The position numbers were made by a program, and so were the translations under genes. From positions 44,778-108,777 of the forward strand of contig VWPU01010335.1 of NCBI GenBank assembly GCA_013398955.1: a stretch of DNA of 64,000 nucleotides. Direction: 5' to 3'. The stretch is from Callaeas wilsoni (lineage: Eukaryota > Chordata > Aves > Passeriformes > Callaeidae). Below the pieces are notes generated by a model. It saw only the letters and a list, made by a program, of their open reading frames with translations, did not search any database and had not been told where the DNA came from. Of the stretch, positions 44,231 to 57,705 are shown in pieces; position 1 is the stretch's first letter; every line of letters begins with the position of its first letter.

Positions 44231-47200
44231 GCCACCTTAATTTCCCTAACAGTTGTAGCAGCAGTGAGGATGCAGTAACACCAAACCTTAGTACCTTCTT
44301 GTAAGCAGAGTATAGATTCCAGTCCCTCTACAGCTTGTACTTTGTTATGTCTATATTGCAGGTATTAAATTATTGCAGCTGTAGCTCAGTGCTTCAGAGG
44401 TTAAATTGCTTTTGGTGTATGAGCTAGCTCAGTTAAAGCTGACAGCAGTACCTGTACTTCCTGTCACTCTGCAGCAGAGACTGGGCTAGTGTAGGCCTGC
44501 CATTACATGCCAGTCAGCTCTTCATTTTCAAGATCCTGCTGTCAGTGGAAAGATAACAGGGTTTTTACCCATACATGCTAGGTGTACCTCCTTGTACCAT
44601 TTAAAATATGTTCTCAACAGCCTCATTATTTATCTTCTTCCAGAAGTAATGGGTTATAAATTCACTCAATCATCATGTTGTCAATCAACTTGATTTGGCT
44701 TCTCTGAATGTTTCTTCTGTGTTCTCACTCATCCTTTAAAGACTGCCTGCAAATTCCATTTATATTGCTTATAGTGGGTATTATGGTGCCCATTATATAA
44801 TGGGCATTTTAAGAGTGGCCTGATCAGAATTATATGAGAGCAGAGGTGTTGGGCTTGTCCAGTGAGAAACCATGGTTTCCAAAGGTGGAGCTATGTCACT
44901 GGAAATGCTGAGTTATCTCAGATGCCTTCCTCTTGGACATTTTGAGATGCAGATGCTGAGGAAATGTGAAATAATGCTAATGTGTTTAGCAAGTCCTGTA
45001 ACTGATTCCCTGCAGCTTGGAGGAAAGATTACACTAGAGCAGTGGTTATCTACGCATTTTAATCCTGCCTAGACTTAGCAAATAATCTCATAGTATTCTA
45101 ACAAGGCTTCAATGTCTTATGCGGGTCGAACATGCTAAAGAAGGTACCTTGTCCTCTTCTTGTGACATCATAAATACTGAATATGGGGTTTTTTTTCCTC
45201 AAATTTATTTTCATTTACATATCCTTCTGTGTTTTATCAGAAAGGGAAAAGTCAGAGAGCTGATAAAGATGTTAAGTAACATTATATGGTCATCCTCACA
45301 TGGTTTCATTAGATACCTCTTTATCCAATCTCTGTATGTGACTGTATTTCTCCTCTTTGGGTGTAGATAGTTGGCCCATTTTCGTACCCTGCAAATGTTT
45401 CACAGAACTCTGTGTATATAATTTTGTAAGTTATATCAAACATGTTACCTGATCCCTGACATACACATCTATTTGAACTGTATTAATGCTGGATTTCAGT
45501 TTAAAGATGAAGAGAATAAAGAACAAATTTGCCTGGCATTGATTTTTTCTTCTGCTCAACTTCCAGTCAAGTATGATCTATTAGTTTACAATTACTGCTT
45601 CACAGTTCAATATGTGTTAAGCACCAAATCTGTGAGATTCACCTATTATTTGCTAATGAGTCTTTTCCTTCTTTTCCTTAGAAGTTGTCATATTTGATTA
45701 CATTGATGTGAGTAGGTGTTAAATAACATGGATGAGGAATTGGAAAGACCTGTCATTCTAATGAATTACTCAGTTAGTCTCTGTGGACCAGATATTAAAA
45801 ATATCAGGTATCTAACAATAGACTTTCCCTTCATGGAGTTTTTGTAGTGCTGAAATAAGGCTGGATATGCAATTCAGGAGCCTAAACTGCACAAGTGAGG
45901 TAAAACATCCTATTTTCCTCTTCAGACCCCTGTATCACTCTGAAGTCTCAATTATTGCCTTTCATATGCCGGACACACCAATGTTCATCAGAGTGATTCC
46001 TTTCCAGATTTTCGCAGTAGTTGCTTTCATTATTTCATTATTTCTGGATTTTTTATAACAAAGGCAGGTTTTTTAAAACAGTCAGCATCTCAGAGAAATG
46101 TTTTGAATAGCTATAATAATAATTTTTATAGTTGAATATCTTTTACAGGAACAAGCTTATGCTTATTTTTTTTAGATTTCTAAAAGCAGTCTGTTAAACT
46201 GGGTTTATCTGAAAGATGTGTATTCCTCCCATATATTCTTTTCCTTGTAATATCAAATACCTAAATAATTTGGTTATCTTTTAACTTCTGAAAAAGCTCA
46301 AGAGTCCTGATCTGTTTGACTGAAGTAAAGGCATTTTCTTCATATTTATATAAATGTTTTTGCTATGTATGTATGTGTCTAATGCATTAAAAGCATTTAA
46401 TGCCATCAGTATTTCTTGCATTTCCTTTCCAAAGGTTTGTCTTGTCACTTCTTATGTCCAGATACAGATATACACACACACACACACACATACCCCTATA
46501 CATATATATATGTGTATTTTTTTAGTAACCTGACTGGGCTACATTTTGTAACTATTTACATGTTAATCAACACTTCTGCCTACGTTTCTGCTGCCTTCAT
46601 GTGTGCATTCATCTGTTATATGAGGAAGTAAGTTCTTCTAAACTTGAATGAGCATTGCCAGATACCAAGACGGACTTTTGTGCTCCCCAAGTTAATGTGG
46701 ATTCAGCTACATGACTCATATAGGTGGTTGATGGAGCCTTGTATTCCCATAAAGCCTTATATTTCCACAGGCTGTGGGCCCTGTATGAATTAAGGGAGCA
46801 TTTTTGACTGTTTTTGGTTTGGTTTATGCTCAGCTAAAATATTTCTGATTGTTAAGACGAATCAACAGCCCATTCCTGTTGGCCCCACTTGCGGAAACAG
46901 CATAAACAGAAGTGAATAAAGATTAAGTAATTGTGTTAGTTATTTAGAATATATTAGTTTCATTATTGTGTTGAAGTGAATTCTGTCTTATTTCTTCCAG
47001 AACTACTATATTTGAAACAATATTATTTTGATGTTTATGCTTGCCAGTCTTACTGTGTTAGTTAGATCTGTGTGTTTGTAAGAAAGCAAATGAAGGCCTG
47101 GCAAATTCCTGCTGACTGTTGGCTAATGATTCTTTGTCCTGGTAACTCAAATAATACTATTTGATGTAGCAAGACTGTTGATACTTAACTCTGTCCTTGG

Positions 47201-50200
47201 TTATTGCAATAATTGTTTTTATAGGTGCAATAAACTCATGTATCTCTTTCTGCAGAAAAATTCTCCTCCCTGTCCTTCTAGTTTTCTCTCTGTTCTGTAA
47301 TGCCCAAAATCAATGTTCATTCCACATGACTACCTTGTCAATTTTCTAAAATGTGTATCTAGTTAAAAAAAAAAATCAGAAAAAAATTTGGAGTGAAGTA
47401 CAGGTATGATACACAGTAATACACTGGATTGCCTGATGCATTAGCAAGTAATAGCTATCAGAGCCAAAATCTCCTTTTTCATTTATAATGAGATGTGACT
47501 TGAAGCAATTATGCTGATAATTACTGTAACTGCCAATATGGGGTAGTTGGGAGACCTTTGAAAATGAACAATTTCTATCCTTTTCTGTGGCAAACATAGT
47601 TCCTCTGAATTGGGTTCAAGAGTGGAGCAGCTGTGGCACCTGGAATTCTAGTGGATTGGCTGGATTTCCTGCAGTAGGATTTCCCATTTTTAGCACCCAC
47701 TCATTTTCCAGTCTCGTTTTCCATCTAGTCCATTCAGCATTTGGAGAAGGCTATCACAATAAAGCAGTGTTCCCATCTGTTGGTCATGGCTTGTTTAATG
47801 AGCAGTTGATGTCAATTCAGCTATGCCTGCATCTGTTCCTTACTGCAGCTGTTTGTGGCCAAGGGCTCCCCAACAGCTGCCAGATTTAGCTTTTGTTTGT
47901 CTCTTGATAGCACGTTACAGCTTGGCCAGAAACATTCTGTCTTCTCTCAGGGTTGTCTGCTCATGGAAAGAGGAAAGTGTGCTAAAGTCTCCGTCTCTTT
48001 CCTCATAAAGAGTGAAACATGGAGACAGGCAAGGGAAAAAAGCGCAGTTCCATTGGTTTAGGAGGCGTGTTTGGAGGTGTCTGAGGGCAGGCATGGAGGA
48101 CAGTTCAGTCCAGATCCTGGGAGCAAGACCAGAATGGGTTCTTTCAGCATCTTAGGAAGAAACATAGACAGCTTGTGCACTGGCTAAAGAAAACACAGCT
48201 TGTGAACTGTGTGTGATGGGGAGCACCCATTTAACAGTGCATCTTTCACTTTACTCAGGGAAGCAGTATGGCCACAATACCTTTCAGTGTTTTAGTCTGG
48301 CAATGCTTTTATACTGCAGACAGACAGGACATAGCCAAGAAATTTCCTGACCCTTACACACATGAGCTCTAGATTTCTGTCTCTTAGGGTGCTGAAGAAG
48401 AATCAGAATGTTCCTTTTGTGTAGGTAAGTGCTGATGGTGCACATTTATTAGCCAATTTTCAAAGGCACACTTTCAATTTTTAAGCTGCAGCTTCAGAGT
48501 TTAAGTGGTAGCTGTAGATGAGAGTCACTCCTAAAAGAATCATACTCAGATCTCATGCTCTGTATGTATTCAGTCTGTGCTGTTGCTTCCCCAGCCTGTA
48601 CATCATATACTTAGCCTTTTTTATTCTTCTGATTCCTCCCACAGTTTTGTTTTCTACTTCACAAGTGGTTCTCATATAATCATTGAAAACCAAAGTTTGA
48701 AGCAAAATAGAGTATATGCTTTTGTTTACTTTGTTTCTTCCTATCTTTCATTTTTCCTCCAGCTTGTGGTGTTTTATCATTCATTATGATTGTCATCATT
48801 TTGTGCCAGGAGAGTGCCAAGTAGTTGGTGGTCTCATTTGATATGACTAAAAAGTGACTTTTCAGTGACACAAATAGAGAAGCAAAGAAAATAAACATGG
48901 GCCAGACAAAGGTCCATGTAGCCTGTCCCCTGTCGCCAGCAGTTCCCGGAAGATGATTCCTGAGAAAGAGTAAGATCAAAGGTTGGCCTGTGAATACAAC
49001 AGCTGCAAGCTACAGACTCAAAAAATGAGACTACTTAAAAGTACCTGAGAAACAGACTGGTTTGAACTTGTGAGGATGAAAACAAAATATCTTTAAGCAG
49101 AACTACCACTCCATTAACATAGTCATTGAGTTATTTGTTTCATGATAAATTTCAGGGGGTGTTTGAACTGTGACATCCAAGCCCATGGTGGGTCAGTGTC
49201 ACGGGATAACATTTATTAATTTTCCCTACTGTGGCCACAAGACTTTTTCCTGCCTGAGTTTGGTTAAATGTTTTGTTGCATTGCTTTGCAGTAAGCTTGG
49301 GAATTGTTAGGATGATGTATTCTTTTCGTTCAAACATTCCTGTTAGTCCATTTGCACAAAGTGAGCTCTGTCTTGAGCTCCACACCCTGGTGCAGATGTA
49401 TGGGAGGTTATGTCTTCATATGCTTGTGTCTGTCCTCCATCTCTTTTAAAAAGACAAGCAGTATTATGATGGTCTGCCAACAAGATGAATTTTCCATTTG
49501 GATTTACCAGATAGCTGAGCTCAACCAGGAAGGCCTAATTTCAGATTCTGTCAAGGGAGCATAACCAGATCATCAAAAATCCAGGTTGCTCCTTCATCAC
49601 ACAGCCTTACACAAAGCTGGCAGAGATGGGGTTTGGGTTGCCAAGACTATGCTCAGACTACCTCTTTCCGATTCTTTTCCAGCTGCTAAGATGGCAGTTT
49701 TCCTAATTTGCTAAAGAAACATAGCCTACACAGCAAAAACAACTAAACAAAAGCTCCCAAACAAACGAATAGAAAAGAATATTCACCTGCAAATGTATTT
49801 GTCATTGTGGATCAAGCCTTGGACCCAGGGGCTGGGACTCGGCCCCTGGCATTCAGCACTGCATGAAAGGCACAAGGAGAGAACACCTGTTAGCTGTGCT
49901 GTTGGTACCAGCTGTTAGAAGGGCAGGAAGCAGGGAAGTGTTTGAGCCTGAATTCCTTTCGAAAGTCATCAGTAACCTCCTACTCAGTTGTGAAAAATGG
50001 GAAATCAGATCAATGTCCTATCTCCCGAGTAAATGGGAAGCTTCATGGAAGTTTGTATAACAAACTTTGACTCAATCTGCACAGGTATGCAATGGACTAT
50101 TTCCTCCAGGGCTGTTTCCTTGCTTGCCTAGGGCTTGGCTGCTGCATAAATACAGCAGCGCTGTGAGAGAGCACATGTCTCCTCTCAATCACACATCCCC

Positions 50201-51380
50201 GCAGTCCTCCATGCTCCAGGGCCAACTGTAACCCTCTCCTGTTGATAAAATGAGAGTGTTGGCATCAAAGCTGAGGTTTTCATCCAGCTGGGAGATGCTT
50301 CTCCTGGGAGGGGGGAGTGCTCAGCAGAACAGGATGCAGGTTTATGCTGAGTGCTCTTGAAAACCGAGCAGTTCATGATCCCAGTCCTCCCCACAGTGGT
50401 TCTGGGGCCAGGCCAACAGCATTAAGCAAGTGCTGTCCCTGCCCAAGCCATGGGACAAGGTTTGCTGGTGCAGCCCTGCTGCTTCTGCACAGACGCACCT
50501 CAGCCTGGCTCAGTGGTGCCCAGGTTCCAGTTTAACAGCAGACATGCTGAGGGCAGAACCGTGTGAGGGATGATTTCAACACATTGTAAACTCGGTCCTC
50601 TAATTACAGGGCTGTAAGAAAAGGTCAGAAGCAAACAAATACAAACACATCTGTGGCCGAAACTGAACACCAGCTCTTTTTGCCCAGTTCTTCCACTCCA
50701 AAAGCTATTAAGGTTGGGGTGTCAGCACTGGCAGTGTCATCTCTTCCTGTGAAAGCTGCCCCATGTGTCAGTCCTTAGCAGGTTAGAAGAGGTAATTGTC
50801 CATCTCTGTCTTTGGCATTCCCTGCTCCAGACAGTTCCCCTCACAAGTAATTCAGAGCTGAGCATTGCAGCATCCAAGCAGCTGGCTCTCTGCCTCTTTC
50901 CCACATGATCTTTAGTTGCTTGTGGGTTTTGAGGAGAGGATGTTGGGAAATTTGTGACACGGGCTTTGAGATGTAGTCACAGCTATCTACATGCACTGAT
51001 CTTGAGCTCAGATTTGTGACTGTAAGCTGAGTTTTTCCTGTGTCAGACAGTGATGAGGAGAAAGGAGATCCCTCATCTTTGTTTTATGTTGTATGTATGC
51101 AGATTTTTTTTTTTGCAAACACCTCTGTCAAGTCCCCTGAGTCAACCAGAAGCCACCTGACAGTGGCTGTTGCAGCACTGATGCCGCATTGATCAGCCCA
51201 GACAAGCAGCAGCCTGCACTGGTTTAAGATCCACTCTGCAATGCTGGAGCTACACAGTTGCTCATAAGCTCAGAGTTAACGCAGAGCTTGGGTGCTTGTG
51301 CTTGCAAACAAAATCCGGAACAGCAGTAAGCAATAAATATTTGGTGATGATGGCTTCTCAAGGCCAACATTCTCCTCAGA
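44231..51380. other. Intergenic, no gene recognised
   Basis: Mostly unique AT-rich DNA. A CA/TA microsatellite lies at 46,471-46,515. Open frames of up to about 100 codons have no recognisable domain or matched splice signals. I see no RNA gene. Confidence 0.6.
46471..46515. repeat. (CA)n with adjoining TA/TG tract
   Basis: Nine CA units followed by TACCCCTATACATATATATATGTG-like sequence. Confidence 0.92.
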
Positions 51381-51394
51381 TGGATCGCTGCCAC

Positions 51395-51625
51395 GACAGC
51401 TTCCCTGGAGCGTGCCGGTATTCCTGCCGGGAGGCGCAGCCGCTGCCGTGCGCGGCCGCAGCGCCACCGCCTCTCCCGCGCTCCGGGCGCTGCGCCCATG
51501 CAGCTGCTGCAGGCTCCGGCTCCCCGGTCCCTGCAGCCGGGGGATGCTCTCCCTGCTGGCCGGGATGCTGCTGGGAACCGTGCTGGGAACACGACAGGGC
51601 CGGCACAGGGTTTCCTTGCATGCCG
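51395..51625. promoter_or_regulatory. Short CpG-rich patch in the intergenic region
   Basis: About 230 bp with dense CpG (GTGCGCGGCCGCAGCGCC, CTCCCGCGCTCCGGGCGCTG) in otherwise CpG-poor DNA. Both strands stay open over it (plus 51,412-51,636; minus 51,224-51,592), as expected for GC-rich DNA. It could be a promoter or 5' exon of the next gene, a distal regulatory element, or an old GC-rich repeat. I recognise no protein. Confidence 0.45.
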
Positions 51626-54560
51626 GGAATTCTTAGAATCACCGTCTCCCCGTGCTCTTTCTAATACATGATGCTGTGAATCTACTCACTCTTCACGGCT
51701 GAAATGGAAACCCCAATCTTTCACCAAGAAATGTGTGAGGGGAGTAAATTCAGGAAGTGCAGTGAATACAGATGGCAAATAGAGCAGAATGTTTTTTTTT
51801 CTTTCTACTATTCTTCATGTTTTCAACCTTCTCTGCCTTTCTGCAGAGCCTGGCTTTGTTCTGAAAGTCTTTTCACGCATACTACATTTGTTTACCACCC
51901 ACAGATGCTGCTCGTTTATTCTCTTCTGCTGTTTTCATTGATTTAACATGAAAGTCACCTTGAACTGAAAGAGCTTTGCCCTTGCTAGGTGTGCAAAGTG
52001 TTAAAAAATATAAATACAAGCATACAAAATACAGGGACTAAGCAAGTTTTTGTAGGAATTGCTGTCACAGGAAGTCATGGATACTGATTCTGAGTTGTCC
52101 ATAAAAAGGCAAGATGCTCTTGGATTTAATAGATAGTTCATAGAATGGTGGCAGACTAGACACCAAGGCAGGGTGTGTTCTATGTGTTATACGTTTCATT
52201 ACTTATCTTGGTCCTTTCCTTCCTAGACAGAAGCATATTTTGGTATTTACTGACCATTTTTAAAATTTACATCTTAACAGGTGACATGGGGTAATTTACC
52301 TGTGGATAAATTATAAGAGGTATAGCACCAGAGAAAAAGTCTTCCACAAGAAAATTCATGCCGGGATTTACCACCAATCTTTATTTTATGCAGCTGCTTT
52401 ATAGATGAAGGAAACTCAGACCCTTCCTTGACAAACAAGAGGCAGCACTTCAGCCTAACAGCTTGGTATTGACTGCCTAAATATCTTTTGCACATGAATT
52501 TAAAAACATATTTCCAGACAATTACATTGTGAGTATGCCTGCAGGGCTGGCAGTGTTGTGTTTGTTCCCTTAATTGAATATATGGCTAAATGCATTCAGC
52601 CACGTTAGCTCTGGCTGCGATGAGCAAAGCTGTGCTTGCTGATGCCTTCAGTTCTGCCAGCCCTTGTGGTCAGAGAGCAGCTACACTCTGTCACTGCGTG
52701 TTTTCAGCCCACGCACAAAAGCTACGCAGGCCTCATTCGTGTCCTCCAAGAAAAAAAATTAATTTTCTTTGCCTCTTCTTTCTCATTTTCTTACCATGGC
52801 ATCTTTAGCTTAATTCCGGCTGTAAGAGCAGCAGGAGATTGCAGGTTTTAACTCCACAGAGAAATGACTTACACTGAAAAGCTTAAGGGGATGTGCTTTT
52901 TAATTGGCACAAAACAGCAAAGCTCCAACATTTTCCATGACTGGTGGGAATTTTGAGAATCCTTTCACTCATAAATGTGTGACATTTTGTGCAAGGTGGC
53001 TGATCCACCATGCGGAACTTTCCTAGTGACCAACTGGCCCTTGACTAATAGCTCGTGGTCCTTTTTACTCCCTTTTCCAAGCCTCCCCACTTTGTATTGC
53101 TTAAAGAGATCAGTACAGTCAAGTGACCAGTCTGACCAGTTTCGACCATTACCTGTACAATCAGGCTGCAAAAGCCTCGAAGTTCACAGCATGCCAAAGC
53201 ACTGAACACAAAATTCCTCACCTCCCACCAGTGACCAAAACTTTTGTTCCTGTATAAATGTGACCTTGTGTGTATGTGGTTTGCAGGTGCTTTGCAGTGG
53301 CAAACACTTTTTAACTTCAAAGAAGTCAGGGAGAAACTGAGAGGACAAGGCCACTCCCGCACAGAAACAACCAAAGACTCTGGCAAAATAGGTAATAATA
53401 AAGAAAGTTTTATTATACATTGTACCTACATGCACATCTATTGCTGTTTGGCTTTTTTTGCTTCAATTAAATGATGAGCACTTCTACAAGGGCTTTGGAC
53501 TTCTTGCAGGCTGTGTAATGCTGAGCTCAGTGGCACTGCCCTTTTGGTCTTCCCAGCAGTGGCCCCAGATAACTGTGAGGGCTTGCTGTTACAGGAACTC
53601 TGGACACCACTGCACATGACCTCAGTTAATTCCCCGTAATACTCACCTGGTATTTACAACTGTACCATACTTCACAAATGTGTCTCATTTGTGATATTCA
53701 TGGGGTTTTATGAACTAAAGTGTACATTGAAATGTACAGAAATAAAGGGAGCCAAGTCTGTGGTAAGGCCCATGCTCGATGATTTTCGTCTGAGAGGTGA
53801 ATCTAAACACAAGCACTTGGTGTGTGTCCAGGACACAGATTTAGCATCTAAGTGAATGGAGAGGAAGGAAAGTCTCATGATTCAGGATTTTAGATGTGAT
53901 GTTCATGAATGATGTAGCCACAAACATGTTTCCTGAGGAATTCTAAATAAATTAAGGAAATTTATAAAATTTCTAAATTTTATAAAATTTATAAAAGTCT
54001 AAATAAATGAAGGAGATTTAAAAAAATCTCTATAGAGAGATTCTTTCTCTTCAGACCCACAGAACTGAAATAAACAGGATGAAGTCCAGCTGCCTAAACA
54101 TCAGTCCAGTGCTATCTGAGATGTCTAAGGGTGTCCAAGACATCTGGTTCAGGCTGGCATATATGACATAAGACTTATTAAAGACTCATTTTGTCTGGCT
54201 GCTAGATGCTAGGGGAAATAATCCACAGCACCTAAAATAGCACTGAGCCCTGTCAGTAAAGTCATTCCTCTGGTGAGTACTGCAGGAGAAGCTTAGGTTT
54301 GTCCATTTATATCCATTACCATTTATATCTGCTTAATTAAGTGAAGAGTGGAAGAAATTGTTTTGACATTAAGAAACTGCAGAAAACAAAGGCAAATCTA
54401 GTGATACTAAGGCATGCCATTTACAAAAAAAATCTAATTGAAAACATTTTCCAAGCTGTTATCCAGAAAGTCATCAAAAGAATAATTATCTGATCTGCAA
54501 GCTACATTGAAAAATCATTCAAGTCTACTAATTAGTCATGAATGACATAAAAAAGGGGAT
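51626..54560. other. Intergenic, no gene recognised
   Basis: Unique sequence with an AT-rich palindromic stretch at 53,942-54,046. No exon, RNA gene or transposon was recognised. Confidence 0.55.
53942..54046. repeat. AT-rich imperfect direct repeats and palindromes
   Basis: TCTAAATAAATTAAGGAAAT (53,942) recurs as TCTAAATAAATGAAGGAGAT (53,998). In between is a 16-bp perfect palindrome, AAATTTTATAAAATTT (53,975-53,990). Downstream, GAGATTTAAAAAAATCTC and ATCTCTATAGAGAGAT are further inverted repeats. Confidence 0.8.
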
Positions 54561-54568
54561 CAGTTTCT

Positions 54569-54844
54569 TCTGCCAGGTAACAAATGACAGGATGAGAAGA
54601 AATGGCCTCAAATTGTACCAGGGGAGGTTCAGATTAGGTATTAGGAAAACTTTTTCACTGAAAGGGTTGTCAAGCACTGAAACAGGCTGCCCAGCTAGGG
54701 GTAGAGTCACCATCCCTGGAGGTATTTAAAAGACCTGTAGATCGGACACCTGGGGACAAGGTTTAGTGATGCCAGGTTAATAGCTGGACTCAATGATCTT
54801 AGAGGTCTTTTCCAACCTAAATAATTCTAAAATTCTATGATTTT
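54569..54844 (+). mobile_element. CR1 LINE fragment, 3' end, plus orientation
   Basis: It reads AGGGGAGGTTCAGATTAGGT, then CTGCCCAGCTAGGGGTAGAG, CAATGATCTTAGAGGTCTTTTCCAACCTAA, and ends in AATTCTATGATTTT, the CR1 3' terminus. 5'-truncated, with no coding remnant. Confidence 0.94.
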
Positions 54845-56539
54845 AAGAGGGGTTTGTTCGCAAGTCTTTTTCTTCCTTTACTTTGCTCTTGAGGTGAGAT
54901 GATGGACAGGTTCCCTAGTGCCATTTACACTGAGACACATGGTACTTCTCAGCACCTGATCTTTCCTTGTTGTGAATTGTATTAAACAGGGCACATTGCA
55001 CAGAGTGAACTCAAGTTTTCCTTTAATCTAACACCCTCTACTGTTCACTCCTGCGTATTATCCGTAAAAAAAACAGCCACAATTAAAGTGACTACTGACT
55101 TTGGTGTGGTACAGCAATTTCTAGAGTATTGTCCTAATTTTAGTTTTGCAGCAGTGACTTGGTCAGCTGACCTAGCCTACATCTTTCAGAAAAAGCAACA
55201 TGCTGCAATGTCCCTTTTCAACAGTTTTGATGTAATATATATCTTTATGATTTATTTTTGAAAATAACTGTGATTTCTGCAGTGCCAAGAACAGCCTGAT
55301 TTCAATTTGATGTTGTTCAATGCCGGGGCTTTACCTTAGCAAGCAAAAGTTTCTGAAGTTGACTTCTTTCTTTTTTTATGCTGTATTTTTGACATAGTTA
55401 TGAAAGTTGAATGGAGTTTCCTTGTGAATGATGACTGCTCACATTTCAAGGTTTTGATTTTGGAGAAGACAGTCCCCTTCTGTATTTAAAGAGTCCATGT
55501 GAACGAGCTATCTGACTCAGAATGACCATGCAAACCAGACATCTGGCTTGCTACCTCTGAATTACAGCCACATGCCATTCACCAGCTGTTTCTATACTGA
55601 TCAGTCCATGCTTTGGGGATAAGGACAACATAAATGAAAGAGCCCTAGAATTAAATATTATTTGTCACTCAAAGAAGGGTGCTAAAGCCAAAAAGACTTT
55701 TACTTCTTCTCTAGAAAAGACAGCTGCATGGCAATGGAATGGGCAGAAGAAACTGCAGAGCTCTCCTTCCCGGTCTCTCAGTAGCGTGACACAACTGTCT
55801 GAAGTTCAGTTTTAATCTCCTTATTTCTGCATTAAACACCTAGCACATCATGCTTTCTAACAATCCCCACCTCTCTTGGCAAGAAAAGGGCTTAAGGATA
55901 CACTTTCGGAATGCTGCTTGCTAAGGTCGTGAAACTTGTCCTTCAGGGCTATTCTTTACATGTAAGGCAATAAATGAGAAGCTAATCTTAACGAATATAT
56001 TCTGTCAAAATATTTCTTTCCCTCTAACCATTACCAGCATCAAATCAGCCACTATTTGTGGCTCTGTGCATGGGAAGGTGCAAGCGTTGTTAAATCTTAT
56101 CAGACACTCAGGATTTTAGCAGTGTTAATCTCATGAGTTCTTCATGATGTGTAAGCTTCTGAGCTTACTGCCGGCCTCTGAAGCTTTTCCCAAAAACTCT
56201 CTGGGTCTGTTTCGAGCCCTCAGGAAAACCGCTCAGAGTTTTCCCTGAGTTTCCTCTGTGCTGAAAAGAAGGCACCATTCTGGGAAATCCCTTCTCCCAG
56301 TGGCAGCTGTGCTGCCATTTCTCATTTGCCTTTCAAGTGACATCAGAAGATTAGTTGCAATCTCTTTGCAGGCTGCTAATCCAGAGAGCTGCATTACAGT
56401 GCCTTGATGTCCCTCTGAATATGACATTAGGATGACAAGAAACAGAATAGTGTTCATAAGTGCTACAGAGATACTGGCAAAGATATCCTGATACACCTGC
56501 CTTGAGCCCTATAAAGATAGCTGTAACACCCCCAAGGCA
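54845..56539. other. Intergenic, no gene recognised
   Basis: Unique sequence; no exon, RNA gene or repeat family recognised. Confidence 0.55.
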
Positions 56540-56765
56540 ATTCCACAGGTCTGCTCGGGCAACGAGGCACAACTTGAGGCTGTTGAGGCGGTTTTGTCTT
56601 GTTCTATCGCTGCTTGCCTGGGAGAAGAGGTTGACCCCCAGATGGCTGCACTCTCCTCTCAAGTGGCTGTAGACACCAATAAGGTCCCCCTGAGCCTCCT
56701 CTTCTCCAGGCTAAACAACCCCAGATCCCACAGCTCCTCCTCAGAAGTCCTCCTCATTCCTTATG
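56540..56765 (-). mobile_element. CR1 LINE fragment (internal part of 3' region)
   Basis: The plus strand has ACTTGAGGCTGTTGAGG, GCTTGCCTGGGAGAAGAGG and CTCCTCTTCTCCAGGCTAAA, typical of CR1 read in reverse. The 3' terminal tail is not present. Confidence 0.88.
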
Positions 56766-57664
56766 CACTGGCAGCATCAACTTTGAAACTTAGGTTTTGC
56801 TGGTAGTTACTGCTATGGAAGGTCTTTGACCACTGCAATAGGATTTTCAGGTATGTTATTAGTTTGCTGAAATAAAACTCCTGTTGGTATGGAACTAGGA
56901 CAAGCTGGCTTGAAACCAGGATGATTTCACTGTTTGGGGGAATATCTGCATTCTGGTAAGCTCTGATGGGCTGTGCCAGGCCATGGTAAGTTATCATGCC
57001 ATAGCCATGTGTGTGTGTAAGCTAAAAGGAGATAGGGCAGAGGTAGCCTGGCACTCACACTACAAAAGAAGGCATCTCCCCCAAAGAGAGACAAAGGAGT
57101 CATCCAACAGGAACCTGTCTCTCCCAGATTACAGTGAGAGCCAGTAACATGCTCAGTTCAGGTACATCAGCAAAGGAGCACATTAATCGCTGACCCCAGC
57201 TCTCAGGCAGCTTGTTTGTTTAGCAAAGCCTGTATACAGAATATTCCCATTGGCAAAGATTTCCTGAGCCTTGGCCTTTGTTGTCTGTGGTTGTTTCCAT
57301 TTCTTAAGACAGCAGCTCCCACCTGTGCCAGCCAGTGATATTTGTTCTGTAAAGGTGTTTCTTCAGCATTTTGCCTTTGCCTTATCTAACTTGTATGAGT
57401 TGGGGAACCACGCTGGACTGCTCCTGCCCTGCTTTAGTCTCTGGTCCACAGAAATCCCTAGAAAGACATTTAACAGTGCCAGATAAATGAAGATTCAGCA
57501 GAACTCAGCACTCTACTGAAATATTGAACTTTCTGTCACATTTTCAAATGCTTGCTTTTTATGACTACTGTAACTTGAGTATTAGTGAGACATATCTTAC
57601 ACCTTGAGCCTTGTATACAGTAGATGGAAATAAAGGGTGTTGGCTAAAGTAACTCCAATGCAAA

Positions 57665-57705
57665 TCATAGAATGGCTTGGGTTGAAAGATCTTCTAGTTC
57701 CAAAC
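57665..57705 (-). mobile_element. Very short CR1 3'-end remnant
   Basis: TCATAGAATGGCTTGGGTTG followed by AAAGATCTTCTAGTTCCAAA, the first 40 or so bases of a reversed CR1 3' end. Confidence 0.75.

Noticed and set aside
51224..51664. Possible protein of 122 codons in the CpG-rich patch
   Set aside because: Frames are open on both strands, as expected for GC-rich DNA, and the Ala/Arg/Gly/Pro-rich translations match nothing known to me.
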